Below, piece after piece: positions 18,714 to 28,185 of a stretch of 54,996 nt of DNA. Location of the stretch: contig URAJ01000011.1 of NCBI GenBank assembly GCA_900545715.1, forward strand, positions 1 through 54,996, written 5' to 3'. The notes beneath the pieces are model-generated. The model had not been told where the DNA came from. It searched no databases and saw nothing but the letters and a program-made list of their open reading frames with translations. The translations under genes and the position numbers were made by a program. This stretch comes from an uncultured Opitutales bacterium. GTDB lineage: Bacteria > Verrucomicrobiota > Verrucomicrobiia > Opitutales > Intestinicryptomonadaceae. How positions within the stretch are numbered: position 1 is the first letter of the stretch; each line of letters begins with the position of its first letter.

Positions 18714-18812
18714 GCTGCAAACATCGCTTTTTTTTACGAGCCTGATGCGGTTAGGCGAATTGGCGCGTTAAAAAAATGCTGCAAACATCGCTTTTTTTCG
18801 AGCCAGATGCGC
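18714..18812. repeat. Two direct copies of a ~35-bp intergenic repeat
   Basis: Copies at 18714-18749 and 18778-18812 share GCTGCAAACATCGC, a T run of eight or seven bases, and CGAGCC[T/A]GATGCG. They are separated by 28 unrelated bases in the nhaD upstream region. Function unknown. Confidence 0.75.
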
Positions 18813-18914
18813 AATTTTTTAAAGTCAAATAATCAATATCTTACGTATTATTGCCCCTGGGCATTAGATTGCGCAAAATCACTGTGCTCTTTAATACAAT
18901 ACAAAAAATTTTCC

Positions 18915-18985
18915 AAATACGATATCGTCTTGTTTATAGGCTATGAGACAAATACGATGCCGCTTTGTTTATAGGCTATGCGACA
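18915..18985. repeat. Two tandem 35-bp repeats with imperfect palindrome
   Basis: Copies at 18915-18950 and 18950-18985 share AAATACGAT, then CTTGTTTATAGGCTATG and GACA. Each contains the imperfect palindrome TTGT-TATAG-G-CTAT-GACA. They lie just beyond the 3' end of the anti-sigma-like gene, about 360 bp upstream of nhaD. They may be operator sites or the remains of a duplication. Apart from these two repeat pairs, the spacer 18560-18991 holds nothing I can identify. Confidence 0.7.
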
Positions 18986-18991
18986 GCTACA

Positions 18992-19438
18992 TTAAAAAAT
19001 AAATGCCGATGCAACCGGTAAACTATTTGAAACGTATCGAATCGAGCTATCGTAATCCGAATTCATCGGGGCGATGACAGGAGTCTCGGAGTTTTGCTGC
19101 ATAGGATACATCTCATTGGAGGAGAAGGAGTAGTCTATACTCGGAAGGGGTGTCTTGGAAACTGCCGATGCTATTGCAGTATTTTCGGGCGTAGAGAAAT
19201 TCAAGTCGTCGGAAACGGGGAGTCCAGGAACAAAAAGAATTGCTGCCAAAGCCGCCGCGCCAATTGGCACTATCGCCTTTATGGGAAATTTTAGGCTAAA
19301 TTCCTTCCTCGGTTCTCGGAGCCTGCACATCATCTTTGATTTAAGGCGCTCGTCAAACTGCGCCCACTCCTCGTCAGTGGGGTGTTCGCACCTTTTGAGC
19401 CTGAGCAGATCTTCGAGTGTAGGTTTTTTGTCTGACAT
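18992..19438 (-). CDS. Probable anti-sigma factor, single-pass membrane protein
   Basis: 148 residues. A charged N-terminal cytosolic segment of about 48 residues (PTDEEWAQFDERLKSKM), one hydrophobic helix at about 52-70, then a Ser/Pro/Asn-rich tail on the other side of the membrane. The gene follows the ECF sigma factor by two bases and has the topology of anti-sigma factors, so that role is inferred from context. No HxxxCxxC zinc-binding anti-sigma motif is seen. Confidence 0.6.
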   Translation of the reverse strand: MSDKKPTLEDLLRLKRCEHPTDEEWAQFDERLKSKMMCRLREPRKEFSLKFPIKAIVPIGAAALAAILFVPGLPVSDDLNFSTPENTAIASAVSKTPLPSIDYSFSSNEMYPMQQNSETPVIAPMNSDYDSSIRYVSNSLPVASAFIF

Positions 19439-19440
19439 AT

Positions 19441-20070
19441 TTAGCTTATATAGTCTTTAAGAAGAACTTGTAGCTGCTGCTTGGCGTAATGCAAGCGGGT
19501 CCTTACTGTGGCGGGGGTAGTTCCAGTTATCTCTGCGATTTCCTGGTGGCTCAAACCCTCAATTTCGTAAAGAATTACTACCGTTCTATGTTTTATAGAC
19601 AAAGATTGAAGCGCTTCGTTCAATTTTTCGCGAATTTCCGACAACATCGCAGCTTTTCTGCCGCCAAAGTTTACGCTCAACTTCTCAACTACTTCCGCTG
19701 ATGCCATCTCTTCGTCGGAATTTTCAAAGCTGAAAAATCGGCGCATGCGGGAGCGCTTTAAAAAAGTTATGCCCATATTTACGGCAATGCGGTACAGCCA
19801 CGTGTAGAAGGCGCAAGATCCCCTAAACGACCCTATGCTTGAAAACGCCTTTATGAATGCGTCTTGCACTATGTCCATCGCGTCTTCGCGGTTGCCGAGC
19901 ATATTGTAAACGACTCCAAAAAGCCTCTCGCGGTATTTTAGCGTAAGAGTGTCGAACGCAGACATATCTCCGTTTTTCACCCTTTCGACAAGCGCGGCGT
20001 CGCTATCCGCATCTTTAGCGGTTTGCACCGTCGTCGCGAGCCTCGCAGGATTGTCGTTTACAAGTTCCAT
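19441..20070 (-). CDS. ECF-type RNA polymerase sigma factor
   Basis: 209 residues. The sigma-70 region 2 covers about 35-105, with the LTLKYRERLFGVVYNMLGN and DAMDIVQDAFIKAF core and the WLYRIAVNMGITFLKR promoter-melting helix. Region 4 covers about 140-200 and carries the helix-turn-helix LSHQEIAEITGTTPATVRTRLHYAKQQL. There is no region 1 or 3, which fits group IV (ECF) factors. It directs RNA polymerase to a dedicated promoter set and is probably held by the downstream membrane protein. A nearby target is not evident. Confidence 0.93.
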   Translation of the reverse strand: MELVNDNPARLATTVQTAKDADSDAALVERVKNGDMSAFDTLTLKYRERLFGVVYNMLGNREDAMDIVQDAFIKAFSSIGSFRGSCAFYTWLYRIAVNMGITFLKRSRMRRFFSFENSDEEMASAEVVEKLSVNFGGRKAAMLSEIREKLNEALQSLSIKHRTVVILYEIEGLSHQEIAEITGTTPATVRTRLHYAKQQLQVLLKDYIS

Positions 20071-20124
20071 ATAACTAACTTCAAGGTATAGTTTGTGCTT
20101 TACCTTTTATTATTACAAGCATTT

Positions 20125-23100
20125 TTAATTTTTATCGGCCGAAATTTTTTTTAATTCATAGGCAAATACGGGAATTTTACCGTATTTTGTTCTCGCTGAA
20201 ATTTTCGCCCTTGAATTCTCACGCTTTATGGGAATTTCATATAAACGCTCGCCGTTGGCGGATACGGCGTAACACTTCCAGCCTTCAAGCGGGGCGTCAA
20301 ACGATATTTCTGCCGAAGCGTCTCTCGCAAGCAGGGGAAGTTCGCCCATATCCCACAAAATCTCTTTTTTGGGCGAAGCGTACCTCATAGCGGTATTTTT
20401 AATATCGCTTAAATGCAGTACAAGTATTCGGGAGCTATTTCTAAGCGGTTTGCCGTCAACTGCCGCGGCTAAAAATGCCCCCCACGACTTTACGGGCTTA
20501 AATTTTGCGAATTTTCCGCCGCCCTCCGTCCCCTCCGGGCCGACAAACGCCTCGCTTGCGCTTGTCGATACGCTGAGAGTTTCCTTCTTGCCGTCCATTT
20601 TAATTTGTCCAGTTGTGCTCGAATATACCTTTTCGTAGGCATTAACAAGACCCCCGCCCAGTATTCTCGACACTTCCCCAAGCGTCTTGGCGTCGTCGGC
20701 GAGCGGGGAAAATGCAGGAACACCAAATTGGCAGTTTTTCCACCTTTCGTCGGCGTACATTACAAATTTCGCTCCTTTGATTTTTATATTTTGAGGGGTG
20801 TCGGTTATCACTATTTTGGGGGCGCCTATTAAGCTCATTTTCCTGTACAATCCGCCCAGGTAAGTCAAGAGGCTGTTCTTCATGGGCGATGGGTAATCGA
20901 GAAAATCGCGGGAGACTACACACGGGAAAACTGCGTCAGCTTCGCGCACGTCGCCCCTTAATAGAAACAGGGCGGCGGCTCGCTCGGAAAGGGATATTAC
21001 GGGATTTGAATCGGTATCGAAATATTTTAGGGTTGTTGGCTTCAAGTCGTGCGGGGCGTGGCGGTAAGTGTATCGGCACAGCATGTCAAGCCCCTGCATC
21101 GAGCCGTACGCGCCCATTATAAATGCGCCCTCCGCGGCGGTGTCGTTGTTGACTACGTGATTCCACTCGGTTAGCGTAAGCGGTTTGCCGGCAACTGTCA
21201 GCGTACCCTTTGTGACTGAATCCGCGCCGAGTTTGCCGAGGCTCGAATCGTTCCTAACTTTTACGGGCATCTGCCATGACTTAAATATAAAATTAGGATG
21301 CCCGTAATATGTATGGGTATCGACGACGTCAAATTCTTCGGAGCCGAGAGACTGCGGAATGGAGCTCATGTGGTTTTCGTCGGTCAGCATTTGCCGTACA
21401 CCAATCGAGCGGAGAAAGTCTTTAATTTCTTTATAGAATGACGAGTGTAGCTCTTTTAAAAATTTTGCAAAAAGCAGTTTTTCGTTTTCAGGAGTTTCGG
21501 AAAGAGCGTTTGCCGACAGCCATTCAGCAAACCTTTTTCTGAAAAGGGGAGCTGTCGAGCCGTTTACGGTAGAGCCGATTGTGTCCTCGTTTACAAGGCT
21601 TATCGAAACGAGGGCGGGGTCGTCCTTCCACGCGAGTTTCGTGTATGGGTTTACGTGGTTTAGCAGGTTGGCGGAATATTTTTTTAGATTGTCGCGGGCT
21701 TTTTGCGACAGGTAAAAAAGAGACTTTCTCTCGGCGAGAGTGCTTATTTTTAGGTTGTGAAATTCGGGCTCGAGAGTCTTGGGGTCTATTTCGCGCGCCA
21801 TATATAAGTCGGTCGTGTAATAAACTCCGCGCTTTCTAAGCTCGTTCGCAAAAAAGTCCATCTTGTCCATATGCCTCGGGTTTATTTCCGTTGCGCCATC
21901 GGAATTTTTAATCGCAAGCATTTTGTCGTAGAAATGAAAGCGGCATATATTGTATCCGGTTCTCGCGAATGTGTCGGCGACAATCGGGGCTATCTCCTTT
22001 TCCGGAAAGTTGGCGTGCATCGTCATATTGTTGCCGAAAAATTTTACGGGCACTTCCGGGCGCTTTTCAAATACTATGCTCTCTCCGGACGGCCTCGCAA
22101 AGCCGTATTTGCCTGCGGGGGCGTCGAGCAGAAATGAAAAGTCCAATACGCTGCCCTTAGCCACCGAGGGGGAAAATTCAATTGGAAAATAATTTTCGTC
22201 CGGAGCTGTAAAATTCCCCTCGCGCAGGTGCTTTGCCAAGTTTGCGTTCGAGGCAGTAGCCGCGTATAAAATCCAGTCGCTTTCGCCCGTATTTTTTAAT
22301 TTGAGCGATTTGCCTCCGCCGCCGCACTCTATTTTCGACGAATAGAGAGCATGCACTTTTCCGTCGGGTTGCATAGCTCTCCACGCAACGGCTGCCTCCG
22401 AAGATTCCGCAAACCTGCCGTCGCAATCTCCCTTTGACAATTTTTGTGCCACACTAGTCCCGTCCGACTTTACAATTTCCGCCTCGGCAAGTGTATCGGA
22501 AACATCGGAAGAAAAAGTGCTTAGCAGGTATATGTATTTCGAGTCGCGAGGAAGAGTCAGCTCCAACGATTCTCCGGGCGCAACTATCTGCGCCTGGGCC
22601 GGAGAATCCACAAAATATTTTACTTTGCCGAAGTCCGGCTTTTTAGGCAGCCACTGCAGCGCGGCGGGCTTGGGAGAGGGCAGGGGGATTTTCGCAAAAC
22701 GGTATTTTTCAAGTTTTACGTCAAACTCTGCGGAACATTTGCCGTTTTCCACAGGCAAGACTATGCGGACGGAAAAAGATTCCATATTCCATGCACGGTT
22801 GTCTTGCAGGCTCGCATTCCCGCTTTTTGGGACAATAGTCAATATTCCGTTGTCGGCAAAAAACGAAAAGCTCTTCGCGCCTGCGGCTTCGTATGACGCT
22901 TTTTCTTTTTTTATCGGAAGCTTAAACGCTTTGCCGTCTATCTGCAATCCGCCGTCAAACGACAGCCCTATCGGGGAACTTGCGGAAAATGCTACTTGGC
23001 GCGCCTTGAATTCGGGCGGCAGGGCTATTTCATACTTCAAATTATAGCGGCTGCCGCTTGCGTCAGACTTCAAAAGCTCCAATTTTTGGGAAACTTCCGC

Positions 23101-23373
23101 GCGGCTTTTTTTGCCGGGAAGCAGCAATTTCCCGCGCACTTGGTAAATGTCCTGTTCAAATGCGGGCGAGCCGTCTAAATGTCTTATGTCCCCCCAAGCT
23201 ATCGAGGAACTATTCCATGCGTCGTCAAATATGGAAAGATTTAGGGAAACCTCCCCGGCTGTCCCATTCCCCGCGATGATTGCGCCGCCTTCAATGCTGA
23301 AATCTTTAAATGCCTTCCCGTAAGCTAAACACGCCGCCAATACCGCAGCCACAAAAATAGACAATTTCTTCAT
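20125..23373 (-). CDS. Large secreted clan-A-type glycoside hydrolase
   Basis: 1082 residues with an N-terminal signal peptide (MKKLSIFVAAVLAACLAYGK). The first 420 residues are beta-sandwich-like. A TIM-barrel region at about 450-830 resembles cellulase (GH5-like) proteins: RTGYNICRFHFYD opens it, the likely acid/base Glu596 is in SLVNEDT, and the likely nucleophile Glu736 is in TLTEWNHV, with a spacing normal for clan GH-A. The remaining C-terminal part is beta-rich. Probably acts on a plant or host polysaccharide outside the cytoplasm; the substrate cannot be read from the sequence. No PEP-CTERM or other sorting signal at the end. Monocistronic, between the sigma factor and the divergent efflux operon. 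Confidence 0.72.
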   Translation of the reverse strand: MKKLSIFVAAVLAACLAYGKAFKDFSIEGGAIIAGNGTAGEVSLNLSIFDDAWNSSSIAWGDIRHLDGSPAFEQDIYQVRGKLLLPGKKSRAEVSQKLELLKSDASGSRYNLKYEIALPPEFKARQVAFSASSPIGLSFDGGLQIDGKAFKLPIKKEKASYEAAGAKSFSFFADNGILTIVPKSGNASLQDNRAWNMESFSVRIVLPVENGKCSAEFDVKLEKYRFAKIPLPSPKPAALQWLPKKPDFGKVKYFVDSPAQAQIVAPGESLELTLPRDSKYIYLLSTFSSDVSDTLAEAEIVKSDGTSVAQKLSKGDCDGRFAESSEAAVAWRAMQPDGKVHALYSSKIECGGGGKSLKLKNTGESDWILYAATASNANLAKHLREGNFTAPDENYFPIEFSPSVAKGSVLDFSFLLDAPAGKYGFARPSGESIVFEKRPEVPVKFFGNNMTMHANFPEKEIAPIVADTFARTGYNICRFHFYDKMLAIKNSDGATEINPRHMDKMDFFANELRKRGVYYTTDLYMAREIDPKTLEPEFHNLKISTLAERKSLFYLSQKARDNLKKYSANLLNHVNPYTKLAWKDDPALVSISLVNEDTIGSTVNGSTAPLFRKRFAEWLSANALSETPENEKLLFAKFLKELHSSFYKEIKDFLRSIGVRQMLTDENHMSSIPQSLGSEEFDVVDTHTYYGHPNFIFKSWQMPVKVRNDSSLGKLGADSVTKGTLTVAGKPLTLTEWNHVVNNDTAAEGAFIMGAYGSMQGLDMLCRYTYRHAPHDLKPTTLKYFDTDSNPVISLSERAAALFLLRGDVREADAVFPCVVSRDFLDYPSPMKNSLLTYLGGLYRKMSLIGAPKIVITDTPQNIKIKGAKFVMYADERWKNCQFGVPAFSPLADDAKTLGEVSRILGGGLVNAYEKVYSSTTGQIKMDGKKETLSVSTSASEAFVGPEGTEGGGKFAKFKPVKSWGAFLAAAVDGKPLRNSSRILVLHLSDIKNTAMRYASPKKEILWDMGELPLLARDASAEISFDAPLEGWKCYAVSANGERLYEIPIKRENSRAKISARTKYGKIPVFAYELKKISADKN

Positions 23374-23548
23374 ATGTATAAAAATTTGAAATTTACCTTT
23401 ATTTTTATAACAATATTAATTTATGCGTGTCAATAATAGAGGCTTTTTTTGCCTAAGCTCCAAAGCTTTTAGCAATAATATATTGACAATAACTGCACTC
23501 TCAAAAAAATTTCCTGCAATTTTATACAATTAAAACCATTCAATAATT

Positions 23549-24865
23549 ATGAAACTAATACAAATCGCGGCAATATCGGCGGCTGTCTCAATCCTGACTT
23601 TCGGGTGCCAGAAGAAAATAGAAAAGAAAGTCTCCTATCCGCCGACCCCCGCAACTCTCGCAAAGGCCGAGGGCAAAAACGTCCGCAAATACATTGATAC
23701 CCTCGGAACTATTTCGTCGCTGCACAGCGTAAATGTCGTCCCGCAGGTTTCCGGGCAAATCGTAAAAATCAATTTTAAGCAAGGCCAGCACGTAAACGCG
23801 GGCGACGTCCTCGCGGAAATAGACTCCCGCCCGTACGAGGCGGCGGTCTTGCAGGCGCAGGGTAGCCTAAGGCAGGCGGAGGCCCAGCTGAAAATCGACT
23901 CGCTCGATGTTGAGCGTAACAAAAAGCTCGCAAAAGACAACTATATCGACAAGCAGACTTTCGATACCCTCGTCGCAAAAGTCGAGGTTGACAAGGGCAT
24001 TGTGGAAACATGCAAAGCGGCCCTCATGACCGCACAGATAAATCTTGACTGGTGCAAAATAAAATCGCCAATATCGGGGAAGGTTGGGCTTTACAACATA
24101 AATTCGGGCAATGTTGTCGCGGCCGGCTCTTCGATAATCACGACAATCGAGCAGGTTGACAATCTGTACGTCGATTTTGTCGTCCCCTCCCAAAGCCTCT
24201 ACGACGTTAAGCGCTTTATGGAATCAAACGGCGGCAAGACGCACGTTGACGTCTCTTACATAGAAAACAACCTCGGGAATAGAAAGACTGTCGCGGAGGT
24301 TGATATTATCCTGAACAAAATTAGATACGAATCGGGAACTGCCATACTGCGCGGTAAGCTCGACAACAAAGACGGACTATTTTGGCCAAACCAACCCGTA
24401 AAAGTCCGCGTAAATCTCGAAGAGCAAAAAGACGCGGTTCTGATTCCTAATATTTGCATTCAAATTGGGCCGAAAAGCCACTTTGTGTATGTGGCAACTC
24501 CATATAAGGATGGCGTCTATATCATAAAGCAGACCGATGTAGAAGAAGGGCAGCTGTTCGACAACGATATGCGCGCAGTCACCGGCGTAAAAGCCGGGGA
24601 ATTTGTAGTCAAAAATACGAGCAACCTAAGGCTGCAGGCAGGCCCCTTCGTATATGCCGCAACTCCGCAGGGGCTTATTATCGGAGCGGACTCCAAACCG
24701 ATTATAGATCCCGCAAAAATGCGCGAATTTATGGTAAACGCGACCAATGTCGCGGATGAGTTGCGCGCAAAATTTATGAAGCAGGCCGCCGAGGCCGCCG
24801 CAAAAAAACAGGCGCCTATCGAGGCGCTCAAAGCGGCCGAAAAAGCGGCATCAGGCGTAAAATAA
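23549..24865 (+). CDS. RND efflux periplasmic adaptor (membrane fusion protein)
   Basis: 438 residues. The N-terminal signal ends in a Cys at about 20 (SILTFGCQKK), a likely lipid anchor. The biotinyl-lipoyl-like half motifs are clear: GTISSLHSVNVVPQVSGQIV before, and WCKIKSPISGKVGLYNINSGNVV after, a coiled-coil hairpin at about 95-155. Beta-barrel and membrane-proximal domains follow, and an Ala/Lys-rich helix closes the protein. It links the inner-membrane pump to the outer-membrane channel encoded next. First gene of the efflux operon, 22 bases before the pump gene. Confidence 0.93.
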   Translation: MKLIQIAAISAAVSILTFGCQKKIEKKVSYPPTPATLAKAEGKNVRKYIDTLGTISSLHSVNVVPQVSGQIVKINFKQGQHVNAGDVLAEIDSRPYEAAVLQAQGSLRQAEAQLKIDSLDVERNKKLAKDNYIDKQTFDTLVAKVEVDKGIVETCKAALMTAQINLDWCKIKSPISGKVGLYNINSGNVVAAGSSIITTIEQVDNLYVDFVVPSQSLYDVKRFMESNGGKTHVDVSYIENNLGNRKTVAEVDIILNKIRYESGTAILRGKLDNKDGLFWPNQPVKVRVNLEEQKDAVLIPNICIQIGPKSHFVYVATPYKDGVYIIKQTDVEEGQLFDNDMRAVTGVKAGEFVVKNTSNLRLQAGPFVYAATPQGLIIGADSKPIIDPAKMREFMVNATNVADELRAKFMKQAAEAAAKKQAPIEALKAAEKAASGVK

Positions 24866-24887
24866 CAACCCTTTAAAAGCAAATAAA

Positions 24888-27800
24888 ATGTCTTCCGATT
24901 TGAAAAACACGCCTCCCGCGCCGAAAGAGGACCACTCGAAGCGCCTTGAAGGGAAGGGGTCTATTTCCGACATATTTATAAACAGGCCGGTGATGGCCGT
25001 ATTGTTGTCGCTCGCGGCAATGTTCTTCGGGATTTTCGGCTACATGCAAATGCCTGTAAACGACTTGCCGGGCGTTGACTATCCAGTAATCCAAGTGACG
25101 GTGAGCTATCCGGGCGCCGACCCGAGCATTATGGCGGCTAACGTCGCCTCGCCGCTCGAGCAGCAGTTTATGCAAATACCGGGCATCGAAATGATAACAA
25201 GCCGCAACAGCTTCGGCTCGAGCTCGATTGTCCTGCAATTCTCGCTGAGTAAAAATATTTCGGCCGCCGCCACGGACGTCCAGAGCGCAATCCAGCGCGC
25301 TATGGGCAACCTGCCTGCCGACCTCCCGTCTCCCCCATCCTTTACCCAAGACAACCCAAACGACCTGCCCATTTACATCCTCGCCGTAACGAGCGATGCT
25401 ATGCCGGAAAGAAATCTTTACGACTACGCCTTCTCGGAAATCGCCCAGCGCATACGCATGATTTCCGGCGTGTCCAATGTGGATATTTACGCCGCGCCGC
25501 GCTCTGTGCGCATAGAGGTTGACTTAGACAAACTCTACAATCTCGGCTATACTGCAACTGATTTAAAAAATGCACTCGCGGTTTCGACTAATATGACAGG
25601 TGTCGGCAATATCGACGGCCCGACAACCCAATTCGTGCTGCTCCCCGACACACAGCTCTCCACTGCGAGCGATTACGACAACATCGTAGTAGGCTTCAAA
25701 AACGGTTCCCCAATATTTTTTAGGGATATCGCCAAGGCAATCGACGCCCTCCAATACGACACTCTCAACATATCGTTCTCCCTCGGAAATAAAAAACCGG
25801 AAGGCAGGCCTAAATCTTCCATCGTAATGGGCGTCAGAAAGCGCGCCGACGGCAACGCCATAACGACTGTCGCCGACATAAAAAACCTCGTCGAGGAATT
25901 TAAAACAATCCTGCCGTCGAGCGTTGTAGTGTCGGAGTTCTACGACCGCTCGACTCTCATTATAGACAATATCGACGATGTTAAGGAAACGCTGATAATA
26001 GCATTCCTGCTCGTTGTATTTGTAATATTTATGTTCCTTGGCAGAATCCGCGACACAATGATTCCGACGGTGGCGCTGCCATTCTCGATTCTCCTAACTT
26101 TCATATTCATGTACGCCTTCGGTTTCTCCGTGAACAACCTATCTCTCATGGGGCTTACGATGGCGATTGGATTCCTCGTTGACGACGCTATCGTGTTCCT
26201 AGAAAATACGGTGCGAAGAATGGAGGATTTTGGAGAATCTCCGGCGGTGGCAACTTTTAAGTCGGCGCGCGAGATTTCTTTTACAATCCTTAGTATGACG
26301 CTGTCGCTCGCCGCGGTGTTTATACCGCTAGTGTTCATGAGCGGCATAACGGGCAGGGTATTCATGGAGTTCTCTGTGACTATCATAACAGCGGTTCTAA
26401 TGTCCGGCTTTGTAAGCTTGTCGCTAACTCCTATGATGTGCGCGCGCGTCTTGAAACCGCGTACCTCCGACCCGGCCGATAAGACGATAATCGAAAGAAT
26501 GTCGCATAAAATTGAGGCGTCTTTTCTCGCCTTCTATTCCCCTACGCTCAAATGGATGCTCCGCCAGAATTTTCTCACTCTCGTAATAGTGGCGCTCTGC
26601 GGCTGGGGTGTATGGTTCTTCTTCGGGGCTCTCCCGCAAATCCTTTTCCCAGTGGGCGACAGCGGCTTTATGCAGGGCGTTTTTATATCCGACACTAAGA
26701 CTTCATCGCGCGAAATAGGCTCACTTCAAAAGCAAATCGAGGAAATTTTTTACCGCACTCCAGAAATCAAGAATTTTGTGCTCGTATCGGGCGTTTCTTC
26801 ATTCGTAAACCAAAATATGGGATTCGGCTTTGTGACCCTTGTGCCGCGCGACAAGCGCAGGCCAATTGACGTCGTCGCCGCGGATATAAACGCGCAAATT
26901 TCAATGATCCCGGGGCTGATTGCAAACTTCCAGCCCCAGCCAACCTTGAAAATCTCAACCGGCGCCACCAGCACAACCCAGGGCAAATATTCCTTCGCGC
27001 TTACTTCCATGGACCAAAATTTGCTTTACAGCGCCGCACAAACGCTCATTCCCAAGCTGTCGGCGCGCAGGGGAGACATGTTTTCGAGCATTCAGACAGA
27101 CATGTACCTCGACAATCCGCAAATTGTCCTAAAACCGTTTAGGGAAAAAGCCGCAATGCTCGGGCTCTCGCCCAACAACTACTCCAACGTCTTTAAAGAC
27201 GCCTATGCAAAGCTCTTTTACTACCTTATAAAAACTCCGTTCCAGCAATATTGGAGCATTATGGAGGCTTCCCAAGACTACCGCTCTTTTGAAAGCAACC
27301 TTTCGAGCCTCAACTTCCAGGCAGACGCCGTGCTGACAGGCGGATACCCCGTGCAAACCCTAACAGGGGGCGGCTCGGAGCCAAACCCGCCGTTTAACCT
27401 CTCGAGCCTGATTCCGTTCAGGTCTATCTCTGACACGGACACGATTCTCGCTCCGGTGACTGTCAACCACATCGACAACTTCCCGTCCGTAACTATATAC
27501 TTCGACCTTCAACCCGGAGTTGCCATCGGAGACGCCGTAAAGTGGGTTTCGGAGGTTGCCGCCCAGACTCTCCCGCAGGGAGTCTCGGGCCAGTTTATTG
27601 GCGAAGCCGTCACCTTCAAGGAGACTATGATGAGCCTCGTGTACCTCATTGGCGTTGCGGTTTTCGTCATGTACGTAATCCTCGGCATACTTTACGAAAG
27701 CTATATACACCCGATAACGGTGCTTTCGTCGCTGCCTATTGCAGTCGTCGGAGGTCTCGGCAGCTTGTGGCTGCTCGATATGGAGCTCTCGATTTACGCT

Positions 27801-28175
27801 ATGATTGGCCTCTTTATGCTTATGGGCATTGTTAAGAAAAACGGAATTATGATGATTGACTTCGCAATCATGCGCGAACAGTCCGGCATGACGCCCCGCG
27901 ACGCCATTCACGAAGCCTGCATGGAGAGATTCAGGCCGATTATAATGACTACTTTCGCGGCCCTCATGGGAATGCTGCCAATCGCGCTCGGCTGGGGCAA
28001 GGCCGACGCCGAAAGCAGAATCCCGCTCGGTGTGGTTGTCGTAGGCGGGCTCATTTTCTCGCAGGTCGTCACTCTTTACATAACTCCCGTCATTTACCTG
28101 TGGCTCGACGCTTTCCAGAGAAATGTTTTAGATAAAATACCTTTCTTCGCGCGCGGAGAAATTGGAAAAGAATAA
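24888..28175 (+). CDS. RND multidrug efflux pump (AcrB/MdtB-like HAE1 permease)
   Basis: 1095 residues, somewhat longer than the usual 1030-1050, mainly through an N-terminal extension of about 25 residues before the FINRPVMAVLLSLAAM first helix. A proton-driven trimeric pump. It has twelve predicted membrane helices and two large periplasmic loops. The paired aspartates of helix 4 are present in GFLVDDAIVFLENTVRRMED, and the second-half helix 10-12 block includes GIVKKNGIMMIDFA. A Gly/Pro-rich insert around residues 815-840 in the second loop is unusual. The substrate cannot be inferred. Its end is 10 bases before the next gene. Confidence 0.95.
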   Translation: MSSDLKNTPPAPKEDHSKRLEGKGSISDIFINRPVMAVLLSLAAMFFGIFGYMQMPVNDLPGVDYPVIQVTVSYPGADPSIMAANVASPLEQQFMQIPGIEMITSRNSFGSSSIVLQFSLSKNISAAATDVQSAIQRAMGNLPADLPSPPSFTQDNPNDLPIYILAVTSDAMPERNLYDYAFSEIAQRIRMISGVSNVDIYAAPRSVRIEVDLDKLYNLGYTATDLKNALAVSTNMTGVGNIDGPTTQFVLLPDTQLSTASDYDNIVVGFKNGSPIFFRDIAKAIDALQYDTLNISFSLGNKKPEGRPKSSIVMGVRKRADGNAITTVADIKNLVEEFKTILPSSVVVSEFYDRSTLIIDNIDDVKETLIIAFLLVVFVIFMFLGRIRDTMIPTVALPFSILLTFIFMYAFGFSVNNLSLMGLTMAIGFLVDDAIVFLENTVRRMEDFGESPAVATFKSAREISFTILSMTLSLAAVFIPLVFMSGITGRVFMEFSVTIITAVLMSGFVSLSLTPMMCARVLKPRTSDPADKTIIERMSHKIEASFLAFYSPTLKWMLRQNFLTLVIVALCGWGVWFFFGALPQILFPVGDSGFMQGVFISDTKTSSREIGSLQKQIEEIFYRTPEIKNFVLVSGVSSFVNQNMGFGFVTLVPRDKRRPIDVVAADINAQISMIPGLIANFQPQPTLKISTGATSTTQGKYSFALTSMDQNLLYSAAQTLIPKLSARRGDMFSSIQTDMYLDNPQIVLKPFREKAAMLGLSPNNYSNVFKDAYAKLFYYLIKTPFQQYWSIMEASQDYRSFESNLSSLNFQADAVLTGGYPVQTLTGGGSEPNPPFNLSSLIPFRSISDTDTILAPVTVNHIDNFPSVTIYFDLQPGVAIGDAVKWVSEVAAQTLPQGVSGQFIGEAVTFKETMMSLVYLIGVAVFVMYVILGILYESYIHPITVLSSLPIAVVGGLGSLWLLDMELSIYAMIGLFMLMGIVKKNGIMMIDFAIMREQSGMTPRDAIHEACMERFRPIIMTTFAALMGMLPIALGWGKADAESRIPLGVVVVGGLIFSQVVTLYITPVIYLWLDAFQRNVLDKIPFFARGEIGKE

Positions 28176-28185
28176 AGGTCTGCCG

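Noticed and set aside
23483..23488. Perfect TTGACA upstream of the efflux operon
   Set aside because: No -10 hexamer lies at a proper distance; the nearest good one (TATACA at 23523) is 34 bases away.
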